64,000 nucleotides of DNA from Nevskia sp964451925 (GTDB taxonomy: Bacteria; Pseudomonadota; Gammaproteobacteria; Nevskiales; Nevskiaceae). The stretch is taken from the NCBI GenBank assembly GCA_964451925.1, contig CAYVKA010000003.1:62001-126000 (forward strand), written 5' to 3'. Position 1 is the stretch's first letter. Every line of letters begins with the position of its first letter. A program made the translations under genes and the position numbers. Positions 8,767 to 16,885 of this stretch are shown piece after piece. The notes below the pieces were generated by a model. That model was not told the DNA's origin. It searched no databases and saw nothing but the letters and a program-made list of their open reading frames with translations.

Positions 8767-10398
8767 ATGAGCCTCAATCTTGATGCGGACTTCCTGCGAA
8801 AGAGATCCGCGAATTTTCTGCCGCTGACCCCGCTGACCTTCTTGTTCCGGTCTGCAGAGGTATTTCCGGATCGCCCGGCGATCATCTACGAGCAGCAGCG
8901 ATACACCTGGCGGGAATATGCGCGGCGCTGCCAGATGCTGGCGTCGTCGCTGAAACGGGTGGGGATCCAACGTGGCGATGTTGTCGCCATCCTGGCCCCA
9001 AATACGCCGCCGATGCTCGAGGCGCACTTCGGCGTTCCGCTGGCGGGTGGAGTGCTGTGCACGATCAACGTGCGCCTGGATGCAGCGACCACCGCCTATA
9101 TTCTCCAGCACAGCGAAGCCACGGTGTTCATCGTCGATCGGCAGTGGAGCGCACTTGCCAAGGAGGCCCTTGCACTGTTGCCGATCAAGCCCCTGGTGCT
9201 GGACATCGACGACGCCTATGCCGAGGGCGGCGAGCGCATTGCGGAGCAGACCTACGAGGAATTCCTGCAGCGGGGCAATCCCGAGGAGCCACTGGCCTGG
9301 CCGGGCGAGGAATTCGACGCCATCAGCCTGAATTACACCTCCGGCACCACCAGCAAGCCGAAGGGGGTGCTCTACCATCACCGCGGCGCTTACCTGAATG
9401 CCTTGGGCATGGTGCTCAACCACCGGATGGACAGCGATTCGGTCTACTTGTGGACCTTGCCTCTGTTCCACTGCAACGGCTGGTGCTTCGCTTGGTCGGT
9501 GGCCGCCCTTGGCGCAACGCACGTGTGCCTGCGGAAGGTCCTTCCGGACCAGATCTTCTCGTTGATCGAGACCCAAGGCGTCACGCATCTGTGTGGCGCA
9601 CCCACGGTGCTGACCATGCTCGTGGAAGGCGCGGCCAAATCCGGAAAGAAGCTGACCCGCCCGGTGGCGATCATGACTGCCGGCGCTGCGCCACCGTCGG
9701 CGGTGCTGAAGAACACCGAGGAACTGGGATTCTCGGTTCGCCACGTCTACGGGTCGACGGAGATGCACGGCGTAGTGTCGATCTGCGACTGGCACTACGA
9801 GTGGAACGATCTGCCGCAGGATGATCGCTTCCGCAGGCTGGCGCGTCAGGGCGTCCGGACCATTGTCTCCGAGGGGTTGATCGTGGCCGATCCGGTTACC
9901 CTCAAGCCGGTTCCCCGGGACGGCAAGACCATGGGCGAGATCCTGTTCCGCGGCAACCTGGGAATGATGGGCTATCTCAAGGATGCCGCTGCCACCGAGC
10001 AGGCCTTCGCCGGCGGCTGGTATCACACAGGCGACCTTGCGGTCGTGCACGAGGATGGCTATTTCAGCATCCAGGACCGCCTGAAGGACATCATCATCTC
10101 CGGCGGCGAGAACATCTCCTCGATCGAGATCGAGGACGTGCTGTTCAAGCATCCAGCCGTTTCATTTGCCGCGGTCGTCGCCATGAAACACGACCGCTGG
10201 GGCGAAACGCCCTGTGCCTTCGTCGAGCTCAAGTCGAGCATTCAGGCGCCCATCTCCGAGGAAGAGCTCTTGGCCTTCTGTCGGAAGCACCTGGCCAAGT
10301 TCAAGGTGCCGACTCGACTGGTCTTCGGTCTGATCGAGCGCACCGCTACCGGCAAGGTGCAGAAATTCAAGCTGCGCAACCAACTTCAAAAGCACTAA
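8767..10398 (+). CDS. acyl-CoA ligase (AMP-forming; medium-chain/AlkK-like or AliA-like)
   Basis: A 543-residue ANL-superfamily ligase with an AGGAAGA ribosome site. It shows the phosphate-binding loop LNYTSGTTSKPKGVLYHHRG, the acyl/adenylate motif YGSTEMHGVVSICDWHYEW, the hinge and ribose motif GWYHTGDLAVVHEDGYF, DRLKDIIISGGENISSIEIE, and the C-terminal Lys motif TATGKVQKFKLRNQL. It activates a free carboxylic acid to its CoA thioester using ATP. The DWHYEWN segment resembles medium-chain (AlkK-type) ligases. With BadH- and BadI-like genes next door, cyclohexanecarboxylate or a substituted relative is a plausible substrate, but this is inferred from the neighbours. Confidence 0.9.
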   Translation: MSLNLDADFLRKRSANFLPLTPLTFLFRSAEVFPDRPAIIYEQQRYTWREYARRCQMLASSLKRVGIQRGDVVAILAPNTPPMLEAHFGVPLAGGVLCTINVRLDAATTAYILQHSEATVFIVDRQWSALAKEALALLPIKPLVLDIDDAYAEGGERIAEQTYEEFLQRGNPEEPLAWPGEEFDAISLNYTSGTTSKPKGVLYHHRGAYLNALGMVLNHRMDSDSVYLWTLPLFHCNGWCFAWSVAALGATHVCLRKVLPDQIFSLIETQGVTHLCGAPTVLTMLVEGAAKSGKKLTRPVAIMTAGAAPPSAVLKNTEELGFSVRHVYGSTEMHGVVSICDWHYEWNDLPQDDRFRRLARQGVRTIVSEGLIVADPVTLKPVPRDGKTMGEILFRGNLGMMGYLKDAAATEQAFAGGWYHTGDLAVVHEDGYFSIQDRLKDIIISGGENISSIEIEDVLFKHPAVSFAAVVAMKHDRWGETPCAFVELKSSIQAPISEEELLAFCRKHLAKFKVPTRLVFGLIERTATGKVQKFKLRNQLQKH

Positions 10399-10432
10399 TC
10401 GACTCAGCGAATCAAAGCTGGAGACCCATGTA

Positions 10433-11200
10433 ATGAGAGACGTCAAAGACAAGGTTGCCATCGTCACCGGCGCTGCCGGCGGAATTGGCCGCTCGATCTG
10501 TACCCGCTTCGTCGACGAGGGCATCCGCCTGGTGGCGGCCGACGTCAACGCGGCGGCGCTGGCGGAGCTGGCAACGCAGCTGCGCGACCGCGGTGGCCAG
10601 GTGCTACCGCTGGCATTCGACATCACCGATTTCGAGGCTGCTTCCGGCGCCATCGCGCGCGCAGTGGAGCACTTCGGCCGACTCGACATCCTGGTCAACA
10701 ACGCCGGCTGGGATGTGGCCAAGCCGTTCCTGGAGACGGAACCCGCGCTGTGGGACAAGATCATCTCCATCAACCTGCGCGGCCCGCTCAACTTGCACAA
10801 GATCGTGCTGCCGCACCTGATCGCCGCCGGCGGCGGCAAGGTGATCAACATCGCCTCGGACGCTGGCCGTGTCGGCTCTTCCGGCGAGTCGGTGTACGCG
10901 GCCTGCAAGGGTGGGCTGATCTCGTTCTCCAAGACCATTGCGCGCGAGTGCGCCCGCGAGGGCGTCCGGGTCAACGTGGTGTGCCCAGGTCCGACCGACA
11001 CCGCGTTGCTGCGGTCCTTTGCCGGCGAGGGCGAATACGGCCAGAAGTTGTACGACAAGCTGAAGAAGGCGATCCCCCTGAAACGCCTGGGTCATCCCGA
11101 CGATCTGCCCGGCGTGATCACCTTTCTCTCCAGCAGCGACGCCGATTTCATCACCGGCCAAGTGATCAGCGTCTCTGGCGGCCTGACGATGCACGGATAG
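10433..11200 (+). CDS. badH: SDR dehydrogenase, BadH-like (2-hydroxycyclohexanecarboxyl-CoA dehydrogenase)
   Basis: A 255-residue classical short-chain dehydrogenase: cofactor motif TGAAGGIG, NNAG, a Ser in NIASDAG, the YAACK active-site Tyr/Lys pair, and a C-terminus FITGQVISVSGGLTMHG. SDRs are hard to assign alone, but it is followed by only 9 bp by a confident BadI homologue. In Rhodopseudomonas palustris badH and badI are adjacent and act in sequence: BadH oxidises 2-hydroxycyclohexanecarboxyl-CoA to the 2-keto compound. The symbol rests on that synteny plus family membership. A different cyclic 2-hydroxyacyl-CoA substrate is possible. Confidence 0.75.
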   Translation: MRDVKDKVAIVTGAAGGIGRSICTRFVDEGIRLVAADVNAAALAELATQLRDRGGQVLPLAFDITDFEAASGAIARAVEHFGRLDILVNNAGWDVAKPFLETEPALWDKIISINLRGPLNLHKIVLPHLIAAGGGKVINIASDAGRVGSSGESVYAACKGGLISFSKTIARECAREGVRVNVVCPGPTDTALLRSFAGEGEYGQKLYDKLKKAIPLKRLGHPDDLPGVITFLSSSDADFITGQVISVSGGLTMHG

Positions 11201-11209
11201 GAGTACAAC

Positions 11210-11980
11210 ATGGAATATCGGGACATCACCTACACGGTTCGTGGCCCTGCCGCCTGGATCACCATCAACCGGCAGGAGAAGTACAACGCCTTCCGCGGTC
11301 AGACCTGCGAGGAACTGATCCACGCCATCAACCGGGCCGGCTGGGACAAGTCGATCGCCGCCATCGTGCTCACCGGTGCTGGCGCCAAGGCGTTCTGCAC
11401 CGGCGGCGACCAGTCGGCGCATGACGGGGCCTACGATGGCCGCGGCACCATCGGCCTGCCGGTCGAAGAGCTGCAGACCATCATCCGCGACGTGCCCAAG
11501 CCAGTCATCGCCCGAGTGAACGGCTTCGCCATCGGCGGTGGCAACGTCCTGGTGACCTGCTGCGACCTCGCCATCGCATCGGCGACCGCCGTGTTTGGGC
11601 AGGTAGGCCCCAAGGTTGGCTCGGTCGATCCGGGGTTCGGCACCGCGCTGCTCAGTCGCGTGGTCGGCGAGAAGAAGGCGCGCGAGATTTGGATGCTGTG
11701 CCGGCGCTACACGGCGGACCAGGCCCTGCAGATGGGCTTGATCAATGCCGTGGTGCCGCCGGAACAGCTTGACGAGGAGGTGGATCGCTGGTGCGCCGAA
11801 ATCGCGGCGCTCAGCCCCACCGCCATTGCAATCGCCAAGAAATCGTTCAATCTCGACTCCGAATCCATCCGCGGCATCTCCGCGATGGGCATGCAGGCAC
11901 TGAGCCTGTTCTACCAGACCGAGGAGTCGAAGGAAGGCGTGAAGGCATTCATGGAAAAGCGGCCGCCGAAGTTTCGATGA
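11210..11980 (+). CDS. badI: 2-ketocyclohexanecarboxyl-CoA hydrolase (ring opening), BadI-like
   Basis: A 256-residue crotonase-superfamily protein that agrees with BadI along its length: INRQEKYNAFRGQTCEELI, GAGAKAFCTGGDQSAHDG, DVPKPVIARVNGFAIGGGN, VFGQVGPKVGSVDPGFGTA and VVGEKKAREIWMLCRRY. In place of the hydratase Glu pair it has the GQVGPKVGSVDPG segment characteristic of BadI/MenB-type ring-acting enzymes. BadI hydrolyses the C-C bond of 2-ketocyclohexane-1-carboxyl-CoA to give pimeloyl-CoA, opening the alicyclic ring. It lies 9 bp after the SDR and is followed by a hydrolase. This is the most diagnostic gene of the catabolic island. Confidence 0.88.
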   Translation: MEYRDITYTVRGPAAWITINRQEKYNAFRGQTCEELIHAINRAGWDKSIAAIVLTGAGAKAFCTGGDQSAHDGAYDGRGTIGLPVEELQTIIRDVPKPVIARVNGFAIGGGNVLVTCCDLAIASATAVFGQVGPKVGSVDPGFGTALLSRVVGEKKAREIWMLCRRYTADQALQMGLINAVVPPEQLDEEVDRWCAEIAALSPTAIAIAKKSFNLDSESIRGISAMGMQALSLFYQTEESKEGVKAFMEKRPPKFR

Positions 11981-12004
11981 GGACAGGGTGCCCTCCTTGA
12001 AAGC

Positions 12005-12802
12005 ATGGAAGCGCTGACGGACGTCACCTTCGTTGAGGTGGAGGAGGCGCGCATTGAGTATGCGCGGCTTCTCCCGTCCGTGCGGTTACTGGGTGCCGCC
12101 CCGCCGGCGCCCATCGTGTTCCTGCACCACGGTTTTGGCTGCGTCCAAGACTGGGGCAGCTTTCCGCGGCAACTGGTCGATGCCGCCCGGCGGCCGGGGT
12201 TGGTTTACTCCCGCCGTGGATGTGGCCGGTCCTCACCGCTCGCAGGTGCACGAAACGAAACCTATCTGCACGACGAAGCGCAGTTCCTTTTCCAGCTTCT
12301 CGATCGCCTCGAGCTGGGACCTTGTCATTTTTATGGCCATAGCGACGGCGCGACAATCGCCTTGCTGTTCGCTGCCCAATACCACGATCGAGCCCTGTCT
12401 TCGGTAATCGAGGCGCCGCATGTATTTGCAGAGACGGTCACGATCGAGGGCGTCGCAACCTTGACCGAACGGTACCAGCGGGACGCAACGCTGCAAAGCA
12501 AGCTGGCCCGAATCCATACGGATCCGGATGGCGCCTTCTACGCCTGGTCGACGCCGTGGCTCTCATCGCAGTTCCGGACCTGGAGCATCGCTGACCAACT
12601 GTCCAGGCTGCGCAGCCCGCTGCTGGTGATCCAGGGCGCCAATGACCCGTTCGGCTCCATTGCTCATGCAGAGCTCATCGCCGGGGCGGCGGAGAAGTAC
12701 ACCACCGTCGCCGAGTTGCCTGGTTGCGGCCACAACCCTCACCGGGAAGAGCCGGCCACCACGATTCAGCTGGCCGCGGAGTTCTTGATGCACGACCACT
12801 AG
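12005..12802 (+). CDS. alpha/beta hydrolase
   Basis: A 265-residue alpha/beta hydrolase. The oxyanion/HG loop (VFLHHGFGCVQDWGSF), the nucleophile elbow GHSDGA, the acid-loop Asp in VIQGANDPFG and the catalytic His in GCGHNPHREEP appear in canonical order. No signal peptide, so cytoplasmic. It follows badI by 24 bp in the same operon. The family covers esterases, C-C hydrolases and haloperoxidase-like proteins; here it might hydrolyse an ester or lactone, or act as a thioesterase. No substrate can be read from the sequence. Confidence 0.8.
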   Translation: MEALTDVTFVEVEEARIEYARLLPSVRLLGAAPPAPIVFLHHGFGCVQDWGSFPRQLVDAARRPGLVYSRRGCGRSSPLAGARNETYLHDEAQFLFQLLDRLELGPCHFYGHSDGATIALLFAAQYHDRALSSVIEAPHVFAETVTIEGVATLTERYQRDATLQSKLARIHTDPDGAFYAWSTPWLSSQFRTWSIADQLSRLRSPLLVIQGANDPFGSIAHAELIAGAAEKYTTVAELPGCGHNPHREEPATTIQLAAEFLMHDH

Positions 12803-12878
12803 CCGGAAGGGGTTGCGAATGCTGACTCTCGCTGCAAAATGCTGCCAAAATGCCTGCTTTTTAGACTAACCTACAGGT

Positions 12879-13538
12879 ATGGACAAGGTCGCGAAACAGC
12901 CTTTGGTGCGGGAGCAGCAAGACGCGGGACGCCGGCGCAGTGTCGGTGGCGTCGAAGGGGGAGTCAGCGCCCGGGCAAGCCGCAAGCCTGCCGTGGTCTC
13001 CGCAGGCCTCGACGGCGAACCTGACACTTTGAGTGGCTTGGCTCAGGAGAGCGTCGACCGCCATTCCGGCAGCGACCAGCTCAACAATCGCATCTTCTTT
13101 CGCCTGTTCCAGCTCGGCAACGAGCTGCAACGACAGGCTGTGCAGCAGCTCGGCATTACGACCGTCCAGTGGGCGGTGCTGGGTGCGCTTTCCCAGGACA
13201 AATTTGCCGCCGGCATTCCCCTGACCGAACTCGGGGAATACCTGGTGGTGACGCGACAGAATATGGACGGGGTGCTGAAACGCCTGGAGCGTGATGGGCT
13301 GGTTCAGCGGGTTTCCCGCGAAGGTGACCGCCGGATTCGCATGGTGCAGATGACCCGGCGCGGCAAGGAATTCTGGGTGGAAATCATGAAGCGCATCTAC
13401 CAGTTCTACGACCAGGCTGCCGTGCATTTCACATTCGATCAGAAGGTGACCCTGGTGCACTACCTGAACCAGCTGCAGGTAGATCTGGCCAAGGTGACGC
13501 TGCCCAAAGCCGGCCGACCGAAGCGCAACGCCAGCTAA
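12879..13538 (+). CDS. MarR-family transcriptional regulator (BadR-like by context)
   Basis: A 219-residue regulator with a MarR winged helix: the first helices begin near residue 68 (LNNRIFFRLFQLGNELQ), the HTH is about 113-141 (LTELGEYLVVTRQNMDGVLKRL), and the wing is GDRRIRMVQMT. About 65 residues of polar, Arg/Gly-rich N-terminal extension precede the fold, longer than usual. It lies at the 3' end of the ring-opening operon. In R. palustris a MarR protein, BadR, controls the badHI-ali genes, so this is the probable local regulator of the repeated AT-rich dyads at 6419, 6577 and 14590. The effector, perhaps a ring CoA thioester, is not shown. Confidence 0.85.
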   Translation: MDKVAKQPLVREQQDAGRRRSVGGVEGGVSARASRKPAVVSAGLDGEPDTLSGLAQESVDRHSGSDQLNNRIFFRLFQLGNELQRQAVQQLGITTVQWAVLGALSQDKFAAGIPLTELGEYLVVTRQNMDGVLKRLERDGLVQRVSREGDRRIRMVQMTRRGKEFWVEIMKRIYQFYDQAAVHFTFDQKVTLVHYLNQLQVDLAKVTLPKAGRPKRNAS

Positions 13539-13585
13539 TAGCTGGCTCCCGCGCCGAGAGATTCACTTGGTGGTTGCTCGCGCTT

Positions 13586-13626
13586 GTGGGGGCCATCGCC
13601 AATTCGATCCGGCCAGTGGCCCCCAC
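13586..13626. terminator. hairpin between convergent genes (likely bidirectional terminator)
   Basis: Ten-base perfect arms GTGGGGGCCA (13586-13595) and TGGCCCCCAC (13617-13626) enclose a 21-base loop. It sits between the MarR gene (+) and the outer-membrane gene (-). There is no strong poly-T tail, so it may act as a stem-only or Rho-assisted terminator. Confidence 0.6.
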
Positions 13627-13658
13627 TTTGTGCAGTTCTAAAGGTTTGGCGCAGGGCC

Positions 13659-14525
13659 TCAGATGCCGGTCACGTACTTGAAGTAGACGCCGCTCTCCTT
13701 GCCGGTGTTTTGGCCGCTGACGCCGGTGTAATACCAGACCGAAAACCAGTTGGTGTGGCTGATCGAGAAGCGCGCGCCAGCGCCGACATCGTTTTCGTGG
13801 TTGCCGGCAAACTGCACCCCCGATGCCGAAAACGAACCGTGTGATTCCCCTTGGTTGATGTAGGAGACGAAGGGGCCGAACCACGGGGCCACCTGATAGC
13901 GCAGAGCGATTTCACTCATGCGGAGGTTGCCCGGTACGGCGCATCCGTTGGCAGGCGTGCAGCCGTTGTGGACCTGGGAGAAGACACCCAGCGCCAACGT
14001 GCCGTCGATGCCGAATTTCCCGATCTTGTAGTCGCCGACCAGGTTGGGAAGATCGATCCAAGCATGGGTCGAAATCTCGTTGCTGCCGACCGGAATGGAC
14101 ACGAAGTTGCCCAGACCCAGCATCAGGTTGTCCACTGGCCGGGTATACACCAGCACATCGACCAGGGGGTCTCCGAGACCCGTGACCGTGTTGCCTCCGC
14201 CGGTAGGAATGCTCGAATACGGCTGGAACGCCTCAATCAGGAAACCGACCTTGGGAAGCGCGCTGAACGAAAAGAGCCGCGCATAGCGGCTCATGCCCGT
14301 GACGGTTGTACCGCCGGTAGCGCTTGCGGTGGTGTTGCCGGATGCGTCGTAGTCCTTGATGTTTCGCTGCACCATTCCGGACTGCAAAAAGAAATTCGCC
14401 CCTGGGACGATCGGCAAATCCCAGTTCGCACCCTCGATGATTCCCACCACCGGACCCGACGCCTGGGTTGCCAGGCTGGCGCACGCAATGACTGCCGCAA
14501 TCGCGGCTTGAACGATTCTCCCCAC
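13659..14525 (-). CDS. outer-membrane Phenol_MetA_deg-like protein (putative substrate channel)
   Basis: A 288-residue exported beta-barrel-like protein. A signal peptide of about 23 residues (MGRIVQAAIAAVIACASLATQASG) is followed by alternating hydrophobic/polar strands rich in Gly, Tyr and Asn, ending in an aromatic strand (SGVYFKYVTGI). The pattern (PGANFFLQSGM, GLGDPLVDVLVYTRPV, LPNLVGDYKIGKFGIDG) resembles the Phenol_MetA_deg outer-membrane family often found in aromatic and alicyclic catabolic clusters. Transport of the hydrophobic carboxylate is inferred. Its promoter carries a copy of the putative regulon operator at 14590, linking it to the beta-oxidation and ring-opening operons. 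Confidence 0.75.
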   Translation of the reverse strand: MGRIVQAAIAAVIACASLATQASGPVVGIIEGANWDLPIVPGANFFLQSGMVQRNIKDYDASGNTTASATGGTTVTGMSRYARLFSFSALPKVGFLIEAFQPYSSIPTGGGNTVTGLGDPLVDVLVYTRPVDNLMLGLGNFVSIPVGSNEISTHAWIDLPNLVGDYKIGKFGIDGTLALGVFSQVHNGCTPANGCAVPGNLRMSEIALRYQVAPWFGPFVSYINQGESHGSFSASGVQFAGNHENDVGAGARFSISHTNWFSVWYYTGVSGQNTGKESGVYFKYVTGI

Positions 14526-14589
14526 TGCCTTTCTCCTCCACTGTTGAGCGACTGGTTATGCCGTCCGGTGCATTTGCCTGGCGGTCACA

Positions 14590-14611
14590 ATGTGTAAATA
14601 TATTGATATAA
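14590..14611. promoter_or_regulatory. putative operator copy 3, upstream of the outer-membrane gene
   Basis: ATGTGTAAA - TATA - TTGATATAA aligns with copy 1: the ten bases TATTGATATA are identical and most of the left half matches. It lies 65 bp upstream of the outer-membrane gene start. The left arm is weaker than in copies 1 and 2. Confidence 0.5.
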
Positions 14612-15060
14612 ATATTTGAGCGCACCCCTGTGCCTTGTCAAGCATGGATCGCTACAAACTATTTTATCTATATATATATAAAGGATAAATATAGGTAAGA
14701 TCGACATTAACGGCTTTGCCGCTGGCACAAGCGTGCTTGCATATACCGTAAATATGCTTATAAACGTGCCCCACCCAGACGTTGGGTTTGTTTTCGCATC
14801 CCAGAGAGATTCGGCGCACTCCGGCGCCTCCCGTTCCAGTTTTGGCGTTTGGGGGTGCGCAGTGGCAGCGAAGCTGCGTGGGGAGCTCTGGGACGAGCCA
14901 GGCCGAAGAAGTTAGCGGAGTTTAATTCCGTACGGCTTGTCGCGTACTGGATAGTCTGAAACTGTATGGATGCGACGTGCCGGCGGATCAACATAGGGCA
15001 AGCTATCGACCGCGGCGGCCCCAATGCGGGGCGAAATTGCGACATAACAGGGGAGTAGCA

Positions 15061-15162
15061 ATGCTGGCATTCTGGACGCTGTATTTGTTTACCAATGTGG
15101 TGTTTGTCTTGGGGTTCTCATCTGTTCGAAACCTGCGGCAAAACCACGGAAGTGGGCTTTAG
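15061..15162 (+). CDS. possible small membrane peptide, 33 aa
   Basis: An ATG at 15061 preceded by AGGGGAGTAGCA, a good ribosome site, opens a 33-residue frame with a hydrophobic stretch (MLAFWTLYLFTNVVFVLGF) and a polar tail (RNLRQNHGSGL). The site and the clean membrane span are the only support. No family is recognised. It could be a toxin-like peptide or chance. Confidence 0.25.
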   Translation: MLAFWTLYLFTNVVFVLGFSSVRNLRQNHGSGL

Positions 15163-15966
15163 GCTTCGGTGCTATGCGGCTGAGAACCTTCTGGTTACTG
15201 ACGAGGTTCTCGCGGCTTTAAATCCAGATTGGTCTGGTCTGGTGGCTGCGGGCTCTGCCTGGTGTGATGCCAATCCAGGGGCATTCTGATGTACTAGAAT
15301 TCAGATCGTTTCTGCAATCAACTGATCGACGTAGACATACAAAGATCAAGAACATTCGCCAGCTTATTCCAGCAGTCTTAAAGTCAAATATGCCACGGGA
15401 GGTGCCGGTCGGACAGGTGCTCGGCAGGGTGTCTAACAGTTCGAATCAGACTAGTGAGCATGGAATCGTCCATTATTTGCGCAGATGCCTTACGGGCTGT
15501 TGATCTTCTGACGTAATACGTGGGTGACGATAGCTCACGCACGCCGGCGCATGCCGGACAATCCGCCCTTATCTTAGGTAGATCTGGGCGGACACATCCC
15601 CCTGTGGCGGGTAGGAATCAGGGTAAACGCGCCGGATGCGCCATGGTGGGCCCTCACGCTCGCCGGGACCAGCTCAGTCAGCGCCCGCGGCCCCCGGCCT
15701 GCCAGGCCGTGAGGGGCAGGCGCCGGAGCGATGAACCCGGTGGCAATAAATGCCCGCTGTTGTGCTACCTCGCGTCCCACAAGTTCACCGTTCTCGAAGC
15801 AAGTGCTTGAGGGTTGGAGCCGGGAGCCAGACAACGGCGGTGGAGATCGATGTTGACGTGTATACTGTACAAAAGGTCAGCAGATGGGCAATATTTCACT
15901 GCGGATTTGTTGGGCGCCTTGAATTCAACTTCTCACCCCCATATGTGGTGGAGATAGACTTTTGCA

Positions 15967-15988
15967 CCACTACATAAGGTGGTAGTGG
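15967..15988. promoter_or_regulatory. inverted repeat upstream of the Pycsar operon
   Basis: CCACTAC (15967-15973) and GTAGTGG (15982-15988) form perfect seven-base arms around ATAAGGTG, about 135 bp before the first cyclase gene. It could be an operator for the defence operon. No regulator gene lies beside it. Confidence 0.35.
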
Positions 15989-16123
15989 GCCCGGTTACCT
16001 GCAACGGCCAGTGATCGAAGGATCGGGAGCGGCCCGCGCAGATTTCCTCCGGAATTGGGGGGATTTGTTGCTGTACGTGCTCGGCTCGGATCGGACGATA
16101 AGCCGCGTAGGGAGTAGAACACC

Positions 16124-16876
16124 GTGAACTACGATGCGCTCACGGCAGCGTACTGGCGCGTCCAATCCGAGCGGGTTGGAGCGCTACGCCAGAAGATTAG
16201 CGCCCGCCCGAAAATCGGCGACGGGCGCGTCGTTCCCGATGACGGCGACCTGGCGGTCGGCGATGGTCGGCGGTTGGACATGGCTGTCATGTTCCTAGAC
16301 ATTAGCAAGTTCTCCGCCCGCCCGATGGAGACGGTGGAGGAGCAGGATCTGATGCTCCGCGTGCTGAATCTCTTTTTCACGGAGATGATCCGGATCGCAG
16401 AGGAGTACGGCGGCAATGTCGAGAAGAACACCGGCGACGGTTTGATGGTGTACTTCAACGACGGCGAGGGTGACCCCGCAGAGAGCGGCGTGAAGCGTGC
16501 GGTTGCGGCGGCGCTCACCATGATGAAGGCGAACAACGAGTTGATCTCGCCGATCCTGCGTGCGACGCCAGTGCAGGAAATCCGGTTCCGGGTGTCAATC
16601 GACTACGGTCAGGTCAGTATCGCCAGGCTCGGCGCGCCGCGCCGCTTCAACGCGAACGTAGCCATCGGCACCACCGCCAACTTCGCTTCGAAGATGCTCA
16701 AGCATGCAGAGCCTGGAGACATCGTGCTCGGCGCGAGTGCGCGCCAGCAGCTGCCCATGCAGTGGCAGAACGACTGGACCCAGCTCCTCCCCGTGGAGAC
16801 GGGTTGGGTCTATCGCATGAGCGGCGCAGCCTATCAGCTGTACCGGTATACCGGCCGCTGGAGCCGGCTCGTCTAG
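16124..16876 (+). CDS. Pycsar-type class III nucleotidyl cyclase (short form)
   Basis: The start is GTG 16124 behind AGGGAG. The 250-residue protein has a class III cyclase domain at about 50-190: the first metal Asp in AVMFLDISKFS (D59) and the second in NTGDGLMVYF (D105) are both intact, as is the later block FRVSIDYGQVSIARLG. No receptor or membrane domain is attached, so it is a free-standing cytosolic cyclase. Such cyclases beside PycTM-type effectors belong to Pycsar, where phage infection triggers cCMP or cUMP synthesis. It lies 9 bp ahead of the effector gene. The pyrimidine specificity here is inferred from that neighbour, not read from residues. Confidence 0.8.
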   Translation: MNYDALTAAYWRVQSERVGALRQKISARPKIGDGRVVPDDGDLAVGDGRRLDMAVMFLDISKFSARPMETVEEQDLMLRVLNLFFTEMIRIAEEYGGNVEKNTGDGLMVYFNDGEGDPAESGVKRAVAAALTMMKANNELISPILRATPVQEIRFRVSIDYGQVSIARLGAPRRFNANVAIGTTANFASKMLKHAEPGDIVLGASARQQLPMQWQNDWTQLLPVETGWVYRMSGAAYQLYRYTGRWSRLV

Positions 16877-16885
16877 GGAAACACC

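Larger units (their letters stand above)
14612..16123. other. 1.5-kb AT-richer stretch without a convincing gene
   Basis: Base composition falls relative to the flanking catabolic genes and only short frames occur. Coding potential on both strands is poor and no transposase or integrase remnant is recognisable. It contains a run of TA repeats (about 14668-14681), one possible 33-residue membrane peptide (15061) and an inverted repeat at 15967 ahead of the Pycsar genes. It probably marks the left junction of an acquired island. Confidence 0.5.

Noticed and set aside
14738..14772. GCATAT-ACCGTAA-ATATGC as a second dif-like site that might bound the Pycsar island
   Set aside because: The centre and arms do not align with dif beyond the short AT core; the spacing of the arms is wrong.
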